From Silene conica (Eukaryota; Streptophyta; Magnoliopsida; Caryophyllales; Caryophyllaceae), in contig CM055313.2 of NCBI GenBank assembly GCA_029255685.2, positions 53,111,579-53,175,578 on the forward strand: a stretch of 64,000 nt of DNA. Reading direction: 5' to 3'. The translations under genes and the position numbers were made by a program. Below are positions 9,528 to 22,205 of this stretch, piece by piece (position 1 is the first letter of the stretch; each line of letters begins with the position of its first letter). The notes under the pieces were generated by a model, which saw only the letters and a program-made list of their open reading frames with translations, was not told the origin of the DNA and did no database searches.

Positions 9528-10784
9528 ATGACTGATGCAAATGCAACTCCGGGCACTAGCGCCACCCTCACCAGGGAGTCGTGGTTACGCTCCTTTATGG
9601 ACCACGTCTCCTACAATCAAAACTCCCGCCTTAAGAATGATGGGAGTAACTTTACAGATTGGGAGACAGCATTACGGAATGCTACCACTGCTGATGGTAA
9701 ATTAAAGTATTTGGTTGAACCAATTCTGGCTGAACCAACTGCAAGAACTAGAGCCCAACGAAATACATATGATGAGTTCGTTCGTGAAGCTGGTGCGATT
9801 AAGAACGTACTTATTTATGCAATAGAAAGCAATTGGCAGCGCCGCTTCATTTCACAAGGTGCAAATAAGATTTTCACCACCCTTACCAATGAATTCTCGC
9901 AAGCTCCGAGAATCATGAGGTATGACGCAGCTGTGCACATCTTCGAAGCTCAACTGTCTAAGGGCCAAGCTGTTAGCCCACACATCCTCAAGATGATTGA
10001 GAATGTGGAAGTTCTGGAGTCTCTTGGTTGCAAGATTGAGGAGTCAGTCATTGTAGACCGAATCTTACACTCTCTTCATGATGGGTTCACCCAGTTTAGG
10101 GTAAACTATAACATGAATGACATGAAGAAAAGTCTTCATGAGCTCCACTCTCAGCTCGTGCAAGCTGAGAAAGATCTCAATTTGAGTGGGAGTGCTAAGA
10201 AGGACGTCCTTGTCATACAAGCTAATTGGAAAGGGAAGGGAAAGGCAAAGGCTCCCTTAAATGTTAAGAAGCCTCAGTTCAAAAAGAAGCAGCCAAAGCC
10301 CAAGAGTGGACCTGGTGAGACCAGTAACTCAAAGGCCAAAGCTAAGGGCAAAGGGAAAGAGGGAGAATGCCAACATTGCCACGAGTCCGGGCATTGGAAG
10401 AGGAACTGCCCCAAGTACCTCGAGGATATCAAGGCTGGACGTGTGACGGCCATAGGTATATCTTCATTTATTCATATGATTGAAATAAACCATGCAAGTT
10501 CAGCAACATGGGTATTCGATACTGGTTGCGGTTCTCATTTGTGTAATCACTTGTAGGGTTTAAGGGACATCCGCAAACTTGAGAAAGGGGAGATAGACCT
10601 TCGTGTTGGAAATGGAGCAAAGGTTGCAGCTGTCTCTATAGGAAATTATGTACTCAAACTACCTAGTGGTTTCGAGTTATTTTTAAATAATTGTTATTTT
10701 GTTCCTAGTTTGTCGAAAAACATTATTTCTATTTCTGTTTTGGATACGGAAGGATTTTGTTTTAATATTAAGCACAAATCTTGT
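9528..10784 (+). pseudogene. gag and protease region of element D (broken)
   Basis: The capsid-like gag begins at the ATG at 9528, the same place as in B and C (RESWLRSFMD and DGSNFTDWETALRNA against RESWLKAFMD and DGSNFSDWEAALRNA). It has a lysine-rich stretch and one CCHC knuckle, CQHCHESGHWKRNC, followed by the protease motif FDTGCGSHLCNH. Block E interrupts the element after 10784. The region is degenerate and cannot be expressed as a polyprotein. Confidence 0.85.
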
Positions 10785-12105
10785 TGTAACACCCCCATTT
10801 ATTTAAGAGCCTTTACCAAGATATTCTCAATAAATAGAGTTGTTACCTTCTCGGAATGTCCGAGGTAGTGAATAACAAAGTAAAACAAACCAAACTACTT
10901 TATATAAATACTGATTAAATTTAAACTTCTGGTATTACAATTACTACGCAAAGAATAAAAGTACAACTGATGATAACATCTACGTAGGTGATCTAATTCT
11001 AAGTAGGTCCAAGCCATGTCTCCCTCCATGCCCAAGCTCCTGATCCATCTGTCTCTAACCTGTAGAATCTACTCCACATTCCGGATCATTGTAGGTGTAC
11101 ACGAATACACTGTCAACCTCGCGGTTGAGTAGGATAACACAATAATTATAATGCAACAGATAAATGATATGCAAATGCCATGATATGCTCGAGCTCAATC
11201 ACAATCTCAATCTCATACCCTTGCACCAAGCCATACCGAACCTCCCGGCAGACTATAATCGGCCGTCGCCGAACACCAGGATAACAGCTGAGGTCACCAG
11301 GTCTAGTCCTGCAGAACTAGCATGGGCCCAATAATATCCCAACATCTCAAATCCGTATCCGATGCACATGTCATGCTCGTGAATGCAACAATACTCTTAA
11401 TTAATCGTGCTATTAAATAATGCAATGCGCATACCAATAATAATGATAATCAACACTCAACCAACCAATATCATTCTCATATAAATCATGCTCAGCATCC
11501 AATACACACAATCCAACATCCATTCATAACACATCATAGAGTATGGTGTCAATGTATCCTACCTGGAATAGCAGTCTGACATAAGCAACACCGTCTAGCA
11601 ATATTCCACCTCGAATTCTATTCCTATAAATGTTACTTATATCAAATTCTACTCATTCAATCATCATTACCAAATTCATAGCTATATACTCATAACACAT
11701 TACAACTACACATTTGTAAACATTCTCACATACATAATTATCATTAACCAAATATAACCTTACTAATTATAGACTTACTATACATATACTTACTAAATAT
11801 AGAGCACAACAATTAACCAACCATTACTAAATCGATAACCACAACTATATAAATAATTAAAGGTCATCACGACATTCCTCTATAATATTAATAACCACAA
11901 TTGCTAATAACATGGTTTATAACAATATTAATAATATTAACATATTACCATACCATTATAAACTCATAACAATAATAGATCATACAACTAACACTAATAA
12001 TATTAGTGTTAGACAAAACTTGCTAATATTATTAATAATATTATTATCATCATCACCATACCATCACAACCATAAACATACTACTAATAACAATTATTTA
12101 TAATT

Positions 12106-12182
12106 AATCAACAATAATAATAATAATGCTAATAAAATTATTATCATGTAATACAACAATAAATAATAATAATAATAATAAT
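12106..12182. repeat. AAT-rich microsatellite in block E
   Basis: AATAATAATAAT tracts interrupted by a few other bases lie at 12106-12128 and 12160-12182. The surrounding 600 bp is very AT-rich and without a believable gene. Confidence 0.8.
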
Positions 12183-12396
12183 AAGGATAAGAATAATAAG
12201 AACAATAAGGAGAACACAAACAGCCCCTTAAGGTTCTGGGTTCGAATCCCACAACTATCAACATACTGAAACCAGCCCCCACTTCTTCCTTTCGCTCACG
12301 CACGCACCACCACTTCACGGCCTCATAACTGTCAGCCAGGCCGCCCATAGCCACCATTATCCACCCCATTATCTCGCTTGTACCACCAACTATCAC

Positions 12397-12401
12397 AACC
12401 A
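12397..12401. repeat. target-site duplication of element B (AACCA)
   Basis: AACCA directly precedes the 5' LTR and recurs at 26153-26157 directly after the 3' LTR, proving that B inserted as a unit into block E. Confidence 0.95.
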
Positions 12402-12485
12402 TGTTGGGGCTGGTGTCCTTGACAATTAAGTACAATGACTTATTAAATCTCTTTAAGGATCACAAGGGCATACTTTTGTATTATT

Positions 12486-12571
12486 ACCAGTTGATCCACG
12501 TTTATCAATAACGGTTGGCTTGCTAGATAAGTTTGACGTTATTGTCATACGGATGGCGGTGATCAACTGGT
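12486..12571 (+). repeat. nested inverted repeat inside the LTR
   Basis: The outer arms ACCAGTTGATC (12486-12496) and GATCAACTGGT (12561-12571) enclose inner arms CAATAACG (12506-12513) and CGTTATTG (12537-12544). The block is also present in A, in both LTRs of C and, with changed bases, in J at 63118-63198. It lies near the 5' end of the LTR, in what should be U3. Confidence 0.65.
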
Positions 12572-13031
12572 CCCTATACGTCACACCTATAGGACACGAT
12601 TGAGAGATGTGAAGGTATGAAAATACAGTCACATTTATGCCGAATATGACTAAACAGTTAGTCAGAGGTAATTGACTAATAAATTAGTCAATAAGATGTT
12701 GAGATTATTATTTAATACGGATTAAATAATTTTAGCTAATACGAATTACATGATTAATTCGTAAATTAAATATAAACAGTTATATTTAATTAAATATAGT
12801 ATTCGCGAATTAATATAAACAGTTATATTAATTTAGGTAATTATACAATATCGTATTTTATCAGACCGTTATTAATATATCGACTATATTAATATCTGAT
12901 AACATGTTACGATTTATAATTAAATCCCGCAAATAATATTTAGCAAAACGGGTCGAATCACGCAAAGGAATAAGGTAAGAGTGGACAAAGCCCACTCCTA
13001 CCCTACCCAATTCGGCCGACCATATGGTACT

Positions 13032-13058
13032 ACATAAGGAGAGTTTTTCTCCTTATGT
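13032..13058 (+). other. LTR hairpin (element B, 5' LTR)
   Basis: Perfect 11-bp stem ACATAAGGAGA / TCTCCTTATGT with loop GTTTT. A copy is at 25790-25816 in the 3' LTR. Confidence 0.6.
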
Positions 13059-13396
13059 CAGTTACTGGTTGAATGACAATCTCAAGAATTAGGGTTTTGA
13101 GAACACCTTTTTCCCAAAACTCAGATCTCACATCTAAAAACCTCACAAAAGCTCTCCCCATATTGCAAGGCAATTGGAGGGTATTTTCTAGCACACGCGG
13201 CATCGTCTCAATCAAAGTCTTGGGTGCAAGTTATAGGAGGGAATTTACTTTAATTCCTGTTCTTAGGCCATAAGCACAAAGGACCAAAGGTTGAATTTCT
13301 TTTCATGTTTTATTTATCTTATGACTATAATCTCAACTGTAATTTTCATTATAATCCTGCAAGTTTAGGGTGAATACATGCATTATTCCCCACAAG

Positions 13397-13408
13397 TGGT
13401 ATCAGAGC
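13397..13408 (+). promoter_or_regulatory. primer-binding site, initiator-Met tRNA type
   Basis: TGGTATCAGAGC begins 2 bases after the 5' LTR. It is complementary to the 3' end of plant initiator-Met tRNA and is the standard minus-strand primer site of plant copia elements. Confidence 0.95.
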
Positions 13409-13479
13409 AAGGCCATGAAAATTTTACTTTTGTGATTTTCGTAAGTTTGAAAACCTGAAAAACCGTTTTCTGTCGCGGT

Positions 13480-13911
13480 GTCGGTCGACCGACCTCCTGT
13501 ATCGGTCGGTCGACCACCTCCTGGCGGCGTCGGTCGATCGACCTCCTGTCTCGGTCGGTCGACCACCCCCTGTTTTCTTTTCTGTTTTTTTTTTTGAAAA
13601 CAGTTTCCTTTTGTGAGTTTTTCGATCTAGGTTTTCGATTCATGTTTACATATTGTTAATTAATCGATATTCTTGACAATATGTGAACCCTTGTTGATGT
13701 CAATTTTGATTCACTTGTTTTAATCAAAATTTAAAGGTAAAAACTTGTTTTAATTTCAAAAGTGCAGCGTTTTGCGTTTTCTGAAATTCGTTTTTACTGT
13801 GTTTTGGTCGGTCGACCTAATTAATAGGTCGGTCGACCGTTTCTTCTGTTGCAGAATTTTTCGGTTTTTGGCTGATGGTCGATCGACCACAAGGACTGGT
13901 CGGTCGACCAG
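13480..13911 (+). repeat. clusters of GGTCGACC palindromes in the B leader
   Basis: Two clusters, 13480-13570 and 13806-13911, contain pairs of GGTCGACCGACC and GGTCGGTCGACC words separated by short spacers. The equivalent leader of C has them at 60469-60574 and 60821-60858. The same words occur in gypsy element F, which is unrelated. Confidence 0.85.
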
Positions 13912-15265
13912 CCCCCCTGTGACAGACTCGCTTTTTTTATTTTTTCGAAAATAACATGTTTTTTTTTCACATGGCTTAAAATAATATACTATATACGGAA
14001 ATAGTGTATTATTTTGTGAAACGGTTCACCCTCGTTTGATACATATTGTTTTAAAACAGTTTAAAATAATGGATTATATGTTAATTGAAATTGGTGATTA
14101 AATCGGTATAGTCACTTAATTTTAATCTTAAAAGGTGGTTTGGTATAAATTTATTCATCATAATAACAGTGTTATGTCATGTATAAATTGTTTTTAGTTG
14201 ATGCATTTTATTTATCGTCTTGTGAATGCCTTGAATGCTTTCAATAACGTATTTAATTTTTGCAATCGGTTGTAACTTAGTGTGGCCTTAGAAGATTGTG
14301 TCACCGTAATGAAGGGACACGATCTTGCTTGTAATTTTGAGATCTTGAATCTCCGTTTTGGGTTTTTGCCATGTAATTACTTTTGTATTTAAATTAGAAT
14401 GTATCTAGGACTACTTTTGTAATTTAAATTAGTAATTTTGTGAAGACCAAAGGCAAGACGGAGACCGGATGCTCACTCCCGCTACAAGGACCAAGATGGA
14501 ACATCAAGACAAGCTTCTAGGGTCCAACAGTGGATTCCAAGTTGTTTTATGTTTATTTTGGTAGGATAGGCCACACTAGGACCTTTATTTACGTTTATTG
14601 CATTTATCTTTATGCTTTCTTCGATAATAGCTTGCATCATATTCCGCCTAAAAACCAAACCACCTATATCATGCCTGAAAACTGACTCATGTAGAGGTCT
14701 CGCGTTAGTTTTCTGTGACAATACAGATGTCACATGTCATTTAAAAGCCATCACTTTATTTAATTCATTCACGCATATGCTAGATATTAGTTCACTTAAT
14801 ATGAATAAATAAAAGTTGATGGGGTCTTCCTCGTATAACCAAAAATTGAGACTAGTCTTTATAAATCAGCCTCCCATGAATCCCTTCTTCGTCGGTAGGC
14901 ATAATATGACCCCTTCTACGTCGGGTAAGTGGGAACAGATGATTTATTTTATCTCAACATCATGGTCACTCGATAATATTCCAGTGACTGAGATGGACTA
15001 ATAGATAGGATATACGGAAATCTATCGACCAAGAGTTCCAATGATTGGAATTAGCCAAACTGTGGGCTTATCAATATACGGAAATTGAGTCTTGGGATCG
15101 TTTATATAATTCTTGAGGGAGATCAATTATATAAATGCATGAGTCTAAGAGTTTAAATTCACATTTAATATAGACTTAAATCACAACAATAAGTTGCTTA
15201 TATGGTTTTGTTTTATCTTCTTTTTCAGTGTAGAACACGTTCAATAAAACTGCTGTAAAACTAAA
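13912..15265 (+). other. rest of the B leader, non-coding
   Basis: About 1.35 kb between the palindromes and the gag ATG at 15266 is non-coding and aligns with the leaders of C and D. With the palindrome part, the leader is about 1.87 kb, long for a copia element. No convincing gene is present. Confidence 0.7.
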
Positions 15266-18200
15266 ATGGCTGGTGAAGACCCAATGCCAAGTGCCAAGCT
15301 AGCACGTGAATCCTGGCTAAAAGCCTTCATGGACTCCATGAATCAGTCAACTAGACTGAGGAATGATGGGTCAAACTTCTCTGACTGGGAGGCAGCACTA
15401 CGGAATGCTGCCATTGCTGACGGAAAGCTCAAGTTCTTAACTGAGCCCATTCCGCCAAACCCAGGAACTGGAGCTAGAGCCAACGAAATTCGCGCTCATA
15501 GCGATTTCGTTATGGAAGCGGGTGCGATAAAGAACGTACTCATCTATGCAATGGAATCCAATTTGCAAAGACGCTTCATAACCCATGGTGCAAACAAGAT
15601 TTTCACCACGCTCACTAACGAATTCTCCAAGGCTCCGAGAATCGTTTCTTATGAGCATACCTGTCGCTTCTTTGAAGCGAAACTCCAGAAGGGCCAAGCT
15701 GTTAGCCCACATATTCTCAACATGATTGAGAATATCGAGAAACTGGAGTCCCTGAACTGCAAGATCAGTGAGAACATCATCGTTGATCGCATGCTTCATT
15801 CGCTTCATGATGGGTTCGCCCTCTTTAGGGCCAACTACTACATGAACGACATGAAGAAGACTCCCCATGAGCTCCACTCCCTTCTCGTACAGACTGAGAA
15901 GGATCTAAAGTTGAGTGGGAGTCTGAAGCAGGATGTTCTCATGATCTCCAGTAAGGGAAAAGGTAAAGGGAAGGCTAAAGCTCGGGGCGACCTAGCGGTA
16001 GGTAAGCCCAGGTTCAAGAAACCAGGATTTACTATGAGTGGGCCAGGTGAGTCGAGCAACTCACAAGGCAAGATAAAGAGCAAGGATACAAGCATGGAAT
16101 GTCACCATTGCCACAAGACTGGGCATTGGAGGCGCTCATGCCCCGTGTATCGCGAGGACATTAAGGCAGGCCGTGTTACTCCTGTTGGTATGTCTTCTCC
16201 TTCTTTTATTCACATGATTGAGATTAACCATGCAAGTTGCGGAACTTGGGTACTTGATACTGGTTGTGGTTCTCATCTATGTAATCATGTGCAGGGCCTC
16301 CGAAACCAAGAACCCCTAACCAAGGGTGAGGTGGACCTGCGTGTCGGGAATGGAGCACGTGTGGCTGCAGTCTCGAAGGGAACATACGTAATCCAGCTTC
16401 CAAGTGGATTCGAGTTATTTTTATATAACTGTTATTATGTTCCTAGTTTATCCAAAAACATTATTTCAGTTTCTGCACTTGACAAACTTGGTTTTTCATT
16501 TGTAATAGAGAATAATAGCTGTATTTTCTCCTTACACAATATGATTTATGGCAAGGCAGTTTCCATGAATGGAATTTATGTTTAAGATCAAACTACCGAG
16601 ATATTACATGTGAATAACAAGAGATTAAAGGTAGGTGACAAAGCTCAAACTTACCTATGGCATTGTCGTATGGGACACATAAATGAGAAACGCGTAAAAC
16701 AGCTCATACAGAATGGAGCTATATCGCCCTTTGATTTCGAATCATATGGCACGTGTGAATCATGTCTCATCGGAAAAATGACTCGTATTTCCTTCAAAGG
16801 TGTTGGAATGCGCGCTGCCGACCTATTAGGACTCATACATACGGACGTATGTGGCCCTATGTCGATCAACGCACGAGATGGCTATAGGTATTTCATCACT
16901 TTCACGGATGATTTGAGCAGATATGGCTATGTCTACTTAATGAAACATAAAAGTGAATCCTTTGACAAGTTCAAAGGATACCAGAATCGGGTACAGAACC
17001 AGCTGGGTAGAAAGATTAAAGCACTACGCTCGGATCGTGGTGGTGAGTATCTTTCACGCGAGTTTGATCAACACCTAAAAGACTGTGGGATCGTGCTACA
17101 GTTGACTCCACCTGGAACACCACAATTAAATGGTGTGTCCGAACGGAGAAATCGAACTTTACTTGATATGGTTCGATCCATGATGAGTCACACCGTTGTG
17201 CCTGATTCATTGTGGGGCTATGCTCTTTTGTCGGCCGCTCTAATACTTAACCGAAGTCCGTCTAAAGCTGTAGACAAGACTCCATACGAATTATGGAAGG
17301 GAACGGTCCCTAACTTGTCCTTTATTCGGGTTTGGGGCTGCGAGGCTTATGTCAAGTGGAGACACGAGGATAAGCTCGGCCCGCGATCGGTCAAGACATA
17401 CTTTATAGGCTATCCAAAGGGAACTTTTGGCCATTACTTCTACTCGCCTACCGAACAACGTGTTTTTGTTGCGGCTAGTGCGACGTTCTTAGAGAAAGAA
17501 TTTCTCGAGAACAAGTCGAGTAATAGAACCTTCGAGTTATCGGAGGTTCAAGAACCAACTACCGAGCAACCATTGGAGGAAACAGTACCTTCAACCGAGG
17601 CTGCGGTAGATATCCCTGAGGAACCTAGGAGGTCAGGAAGAGTCTCTATTCCACCGGACAGATACATTGGTATGGTCGAGGAACACGATACAGATGACGT
17701 CTTACTCCTAGAGGGTAATGAACCCACAACCTATAAAGGTGCCATGACCAGTTCTGACTCAAAGCTATGGCTAGAAGCCATGCAATCCGAGATGGACTCC
17801 ATGTATGAGAACAACGTGTGGGATCTTGTGGACCTACCTGCAAAGGTACGTCCCCTTCAATGCAAATGGCTTTACAAGATAAAGCATGCCGTGGAAGGAC
17901 AACAAGATATCCACAAGGCTAGACTAGTTGCTAAAGGTTTCACCCAAGTGCCAGGCTTGCACTATGATGAGATCTTTGCACCCGTAGTCATGCTACGTTC
18001 CATTCGGAGATCTTAGCGATCGCCGCATTTCATGACTATGAAATATGGCAAATGGACGTTAAAACCGCCTTCTTAAACGGTTATTTGGAGGAAGAGTTGT
18101 ACATGGTACAACCCGAGGGTTTTATCGATCCAGCACATCCTAAGAAAGTTTGCAAGCTTAAGCGTTCCATCTATGGACTTAAGCAAGCATCGCGGAGTTG

Positions 18201-18323
18201 GAATCATCGCTTCGACCAAGTGATAAAAGAGAATGGGTTCATTCGATCAGTCGAGGAACCATGTCTCTATATCAAGTCGAGTGGGAGTAAGATTGTATTC
18301 CTAGTACTGTATGTCGATGACAT

Positions 18324-18680
18324 CACTACTACAAAGTGAGCCTATTGCAACGGATTTAAAATGTTGCATAAACCCATAAAAATGTTGCTATAAGGTTTAA
18401 GCAACACTTTTAAATATGTTGCTTAAAGTCTTGTTGCATTAGCGTAGAGCAACATTACATGCAACATTTTTGAATAAAACGCAACACTTTTCACTTGTGT
18501 TGCATTCGTTTTGAAAAGGCAACACTTTGCAAATGCAACACTTAAAATATATGAATGCAACACTCTTTCCTAATTATTGCAACATTTACTTTTTTGTCTT
18601 GCAACACTTTTTAATTATATGACTCGTAAATGCATCAGGTTTATAATCTATTGCAACATTTTGTTTATGTTGCAATGAAT
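18324..18680. repeat. left subterminal repeats (TTGCAACA) of the CACTA in B
   Basis: About 17 copies of GCAACA or TGTTGC, mostly as TTGCAACATT or GCAACACTTT, occur in both orientations. Such arrays bind TNPA-type proteins in En/Spm elements. The right-hand array is at 23240-23524. Confidence 0.85.
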
Positions 18681-19702
18681 TATATACTAACAATTTGCCG
18701 TCGTTTCAGCCATTAAGGTATGCCATAAACGGTATAACAAGTAAATGAATTAAAACTTTAAAAGTATATCAAACTTTTTCTTAAAATTAAAATTCAAATC
18801 ATTATCAATACCAAAAAAGAGACATGGTCATATTTGTGATATTACAACTACCGAGTAATATTCGTTCCAAACTAGTTTTTAATGTTTTCGTAAACAAAAA
18901 ACAAACTAATATAAGAGACTATAATCTATTTAAGATAAACGTGGTAGAATTAAGGCAAATAGATGACTACTACACTACTACTAGAAATTCATGAGGACTG
19001 CAGGTGTTCCTAGACAAAAATCACGATGTCTGCTAGCAGCAGCTATCTTGACAAGTTGAGTGTCGCCTCCCTTCTGCTTAAAGCTACCAGAAGTCTCGCA
19101 CGACGGAAGTCACGATGTCACCCAACACAAGCTTGCTTCAAATCCATAGCTTTACTCCTTACAGTTGGAGCATGTAGTCGTAGCATCTCTAATCTACAAT
19201 TGTCTGAAGAATGAAATTAAAAATCACTTGTCACTTGTCAGATCTCCATCTATGATAAGTAAAGAATTGTTTTTAGCAAAGCCCAAATGCACAAACCTGA
19301 CCACTTGTCAGATCGACTGATATCATCATGCCTGGACCTAGTTGGCCTTTCATTATGACTTTTGACTCATCCATTGGCAGGACTCCCACCTATATTAACA
19401 TCAGACTTGGAAGAATTAATTTCTCTAAACAAGTATTCTATAGGGAAATGAGTGCATTGGTGCACTGCATCGACTTAACCCGACAATCAACACCAAAAAC
19501 ATGGAAAGGCAATCATCAAATGTATCATCAAACAACACAAGTTAAACCCAAACAATTCTAAACAATTCTAGTATTGTTTATTAACTGAGAGTAAATTACT
19601 TCGGCCTGAAAATTGATTATAGTCCCTTATATTAATCAGGACTTTTGCCACCTTCTCAGCTGCTTCAGGTTTACAACTAAGCAAGGGTAAATCAAATGTG
19701 TG
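18681..19702. other. CACTA interior, no gene recognised
   Basis: AT-rich DNA follows the subterminal array. A CACTACTACTAGAAA word at 18973 looks like a second CACTA end. Short frames at 19026-19214 and 19328-19561 resemble no family I know and are probably chance or old captured sequence. Confidence 0.4.
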
Positions 19703-20390
19703 TTTTAACGGAGTCAGCCAAACAGTGAAGAATGACATTATCGCTATTTCAGGCTACAAGGACGGGTTCTTACCTTTCAGGTACCTTGGTGTTCCGATTA
19801 AGTCTTCAAGACTTACTTTACTTGACTGCCAACCCCTTGTACACAACATTACTGAACGAATTAGACGACAGGGGGCGAGCTTCCGTGGTGGGTGAATACT
19901 CAACCTACAAAATTATGGGTGCAATGGATAAATCACATATACTTGAAGGGGACTGACTGGATGAATTATTTGCCTAAACCAGATGTTAGTTGGGGTTGGA
20001 AGAAAATTTGTCAGGTTAAGGAGTTGTTTAAGGCAGGGTTCATACATGAGTGGCACCAACACAGTCTGAATGAGTACATCATTTCTAAATGGTATCAATG
20101 GATAAGGGACAAAAGCAAGGAGACAACTTGGGAATGGTTAGTGTAAAATAAATTGACATTACCTCCTCATAAAATAGTGGCGTGGATGTATCAGAATCAT
20201 GCCATGAGCACCAAGGCCAAGGTGTTCCATCTAAACCTAGTCACTGATCAGAGATGCTGCATATGTGACGATGGCCAGGAGGATTTTGATCATCTTTTCT
20301 GTCAATGTACCTACAGCACCAAGATAACACACAGATTAGCAAAATTTAGTGTCTTATATATCTTTGCTTTATGAGAATGAATTTATTAAG
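19703..20390 (+). pseudogene. LINE (L1-type) ORF2 fragment: end of RT and zf-RVT domain
   Basis: The plus strand reads, with frame changes, GYKDGFLPFRYLGVPIKSSR (the plant LINE RT motif F.YLGVP), then NHIYLKGTDWMNYLPKPDVS and WGWKKICQVKE, then a zf-RVT domain with PHKIVAWMYQNHAMSTKAKV and CCICDDGQEDFDHLFCQC. The order is that of the C-terminal half of plant L1 ORF2. Frames shift near 19890 and a stop (TAA) at 20144-20146 interrupts it, so it is dead. No endonuclease or poly(A) tail is seen. Confidence 0.8.
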
Positions 20391-21059
20391 ATAACACTTA
20401 CTCTCGTTTCTTCTACGATCTAATTGCCGCCATTTTGCATTTTAACGTATAATATGGTCATCTCACTACTATGAATACATGCCTTGACTCCCTTATGTCA
20501 ACAAGAAGCCATCATCCAACCCGGTTCCACTGCCTCAATCACCTGAAAAACAAAAACTTTTGCAGGTTTAGCAAACTGACAGTAGTACTCAAAGCAACAT
20601 GAAGGTCGATAAGGTTGGTAGCTTTTCCTCAACTAATTCCCCATGATTGGGTCAAGCTGATAATCCATGCTCACCTACATTAATCAGACACCAAAGACAT
20701 TTTGTTTATACCAAAGACTTGTAGTTAGTCAAGGATTCAAAAAAACGTAAACAAATCTTGGTATAAATAGATACATAAAGCAAAACAAGATAATTATCTA
20801 CCATTCACGTCTGTTATATTAGGCTTAAACAGAAGTCTGATCTAAAGTTAAAATGCCTACTACTCAAGTACACATCAGAAGAAACAGGAAGAATAAATAC
20901 CAAAATATGCAGCAATTGTATCCTAATAAGCAGTTCTTTATCATTGTTAAACCACCCATCATTTATGATATATTAACAAAAAAAAGAGAGAGATACTGGG
21001 GTGTTAACTCCATACACTTATATACAGTAAACATAACTCTTAATTCACTGTCAAGACTT
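20391..21059. other. CACTA interior between two LINE fragments, no gene recognised
   Basis: About 670 bp without a recognisable feature. A frame at 20853-21134 runs into the second LINE piece, but its first half resembles nothing I know. Confidence 0.35.
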
Positions 21060-21432
21060 ACTCACAGCAAAGCGTGTTGTTTATGCGAAGAGAAGATGAA
21101 GACATCGATCATCTTTTTCCGCATGCTCTTATAGTAAAAAAAAACTCATGAATTACATGGATTAGTGATTCCATATACGACTTAGCACGAATAGATGTCT
21201 AACCGGGACTCTAAAGTAAATGGGTTCTGCTTCGAAAAAAAGAATTAGCCTAGCTGTTGCAGGTGCGTGTGTTTACCATATCTTGAAGCAAAGAAATGTA
21301 GCTTGGATTGAGAATAAGCTGAACAAGCCTTATCTCCTAGTAAAAATAATTATTGAGGAATTGAAGATGGTTTTTGGATATCATATCAAGCTCTCTCTGA
21401 AGTTAATGACCAGATATGGTATGAAGTTATGA
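21060..21432 (+). pseudogene. second LINE fragment: zf-RVT and C-terminus of ORF2
   Basis: A zf-RVT-like CCLCEE is followed, after a frame change, by DEDIDHLF. Then come GACVYHILKQRNVAWIENKL and PYLLVKIIIEELK, which match the C-terminal end of plant L1 ORF2 (usually ...YHIWRQRN). The zf-RVT motif is thus present twice within 1 kb, so this is either a second LINE or a duplicated part. It has stops and frameshifts. Confidence 0.7.
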
Positions 21433-22205
21433 ACATATCAAGCTAAACACACTAAAGTACAGACCCTATTTGAGAAACACAGACAACTACATTTAAAAAT
21501 TTATTATGCAAAATAAATAGTAAAGCACTTAAGTAACTAGGAGGGAGGAAAAAGAATCAAATTATTCATAACCGAGGAAAATCGACAACTCCTGCTAGCC
21601 AACTCGCTTCACTACTGATCACAAGAGATAACAAGATGAAATGGAATCACTTTACCACAATCGTATTTAGATAATGATCATCTGACCAATGTCTCCATAT
21701 AACTCTTTTGTGAAAACCAACAATAAGTATTACAACACATGCTTACCTACAACATCGCCTTAAATTATAACTATCCGAAATTAATAAAGAAGGATACGTA
21801 CCCGAGGAATTGAAGCAACAAGTTTAATCAATGAAATTGGTACTGTGAAATTGAAACAGAGAAAATGCACCAACGACAATAAAAGAAAAATAGAAGTATA
21901 GTCAGACAAATGGAGAGTGAAACCCTAAAATTTTATTATATATCGAAGTGAATCCAACTATAATTGCTCGCACGAAGCACATTAAACTATTCGTAGCAAT
22001 ATAATAAACTTAGACATAAAAAACAAAACTCTAAACTACCATAAAAAAAGGGCTTCTTGAGACACAGCCATGACATAATTGAAGTACACCAGCAACAAGT
22101 TATATCAATTATCAAATAATTAAAACGTTAAAAATATATCAAGCAATTAAAAACAAAATAAAATAAAAAAGATTTAAATTAAAAGAAGCAACCTTTGGAA
22201 TTGTA
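21433..22205. other. CACTA interior, AT-rich, no gene recognised
   Basis: No frame longer than about 60 codons, domain motif, tRNA or repeat was found here. Confidence 0.4.

Larger units (their letters stand above)
12402..13394 (+). repeat. 5' LTR of element B (993 bp)
   Basis: It runs from TGTTGGGGCTGG to TTCCCCACA. It contains a nested inverted repeat (12486-12571), AT-rich repeats built on ATAAACAGTTATAT, and the 11-bp hairpin at 13032-13058. It differs from the 3' LTR at a single position by eye. Confidence 0.97.

Noticed and set aside
12239-12250. GGTTCGAATCCC, a tRNA box-B-like word in block E
   Set aside because: No box A, cloverleaf or SINE tail is present nearby; many plant LTRs carry this word.
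11912-12435. Open frames in block E made of N, I and Y runs or of Y and L runs
   Set aside because: They are products of AAT-type simple repeats.
13481-13570. GGTCGACC clusters considered as a bacterial operator or vector contamination
   Set aside because: They sit at the same leader position in several copies and inside F LTRs, so they are native to the elements.
18324-18680. Regularly spaced TTGCAACA words considered as a CRISPR-like array
   Set aside because: Both orientations occur, spacing is irregular, and they lie at a CACTA end, where subterminal repeats are expected.
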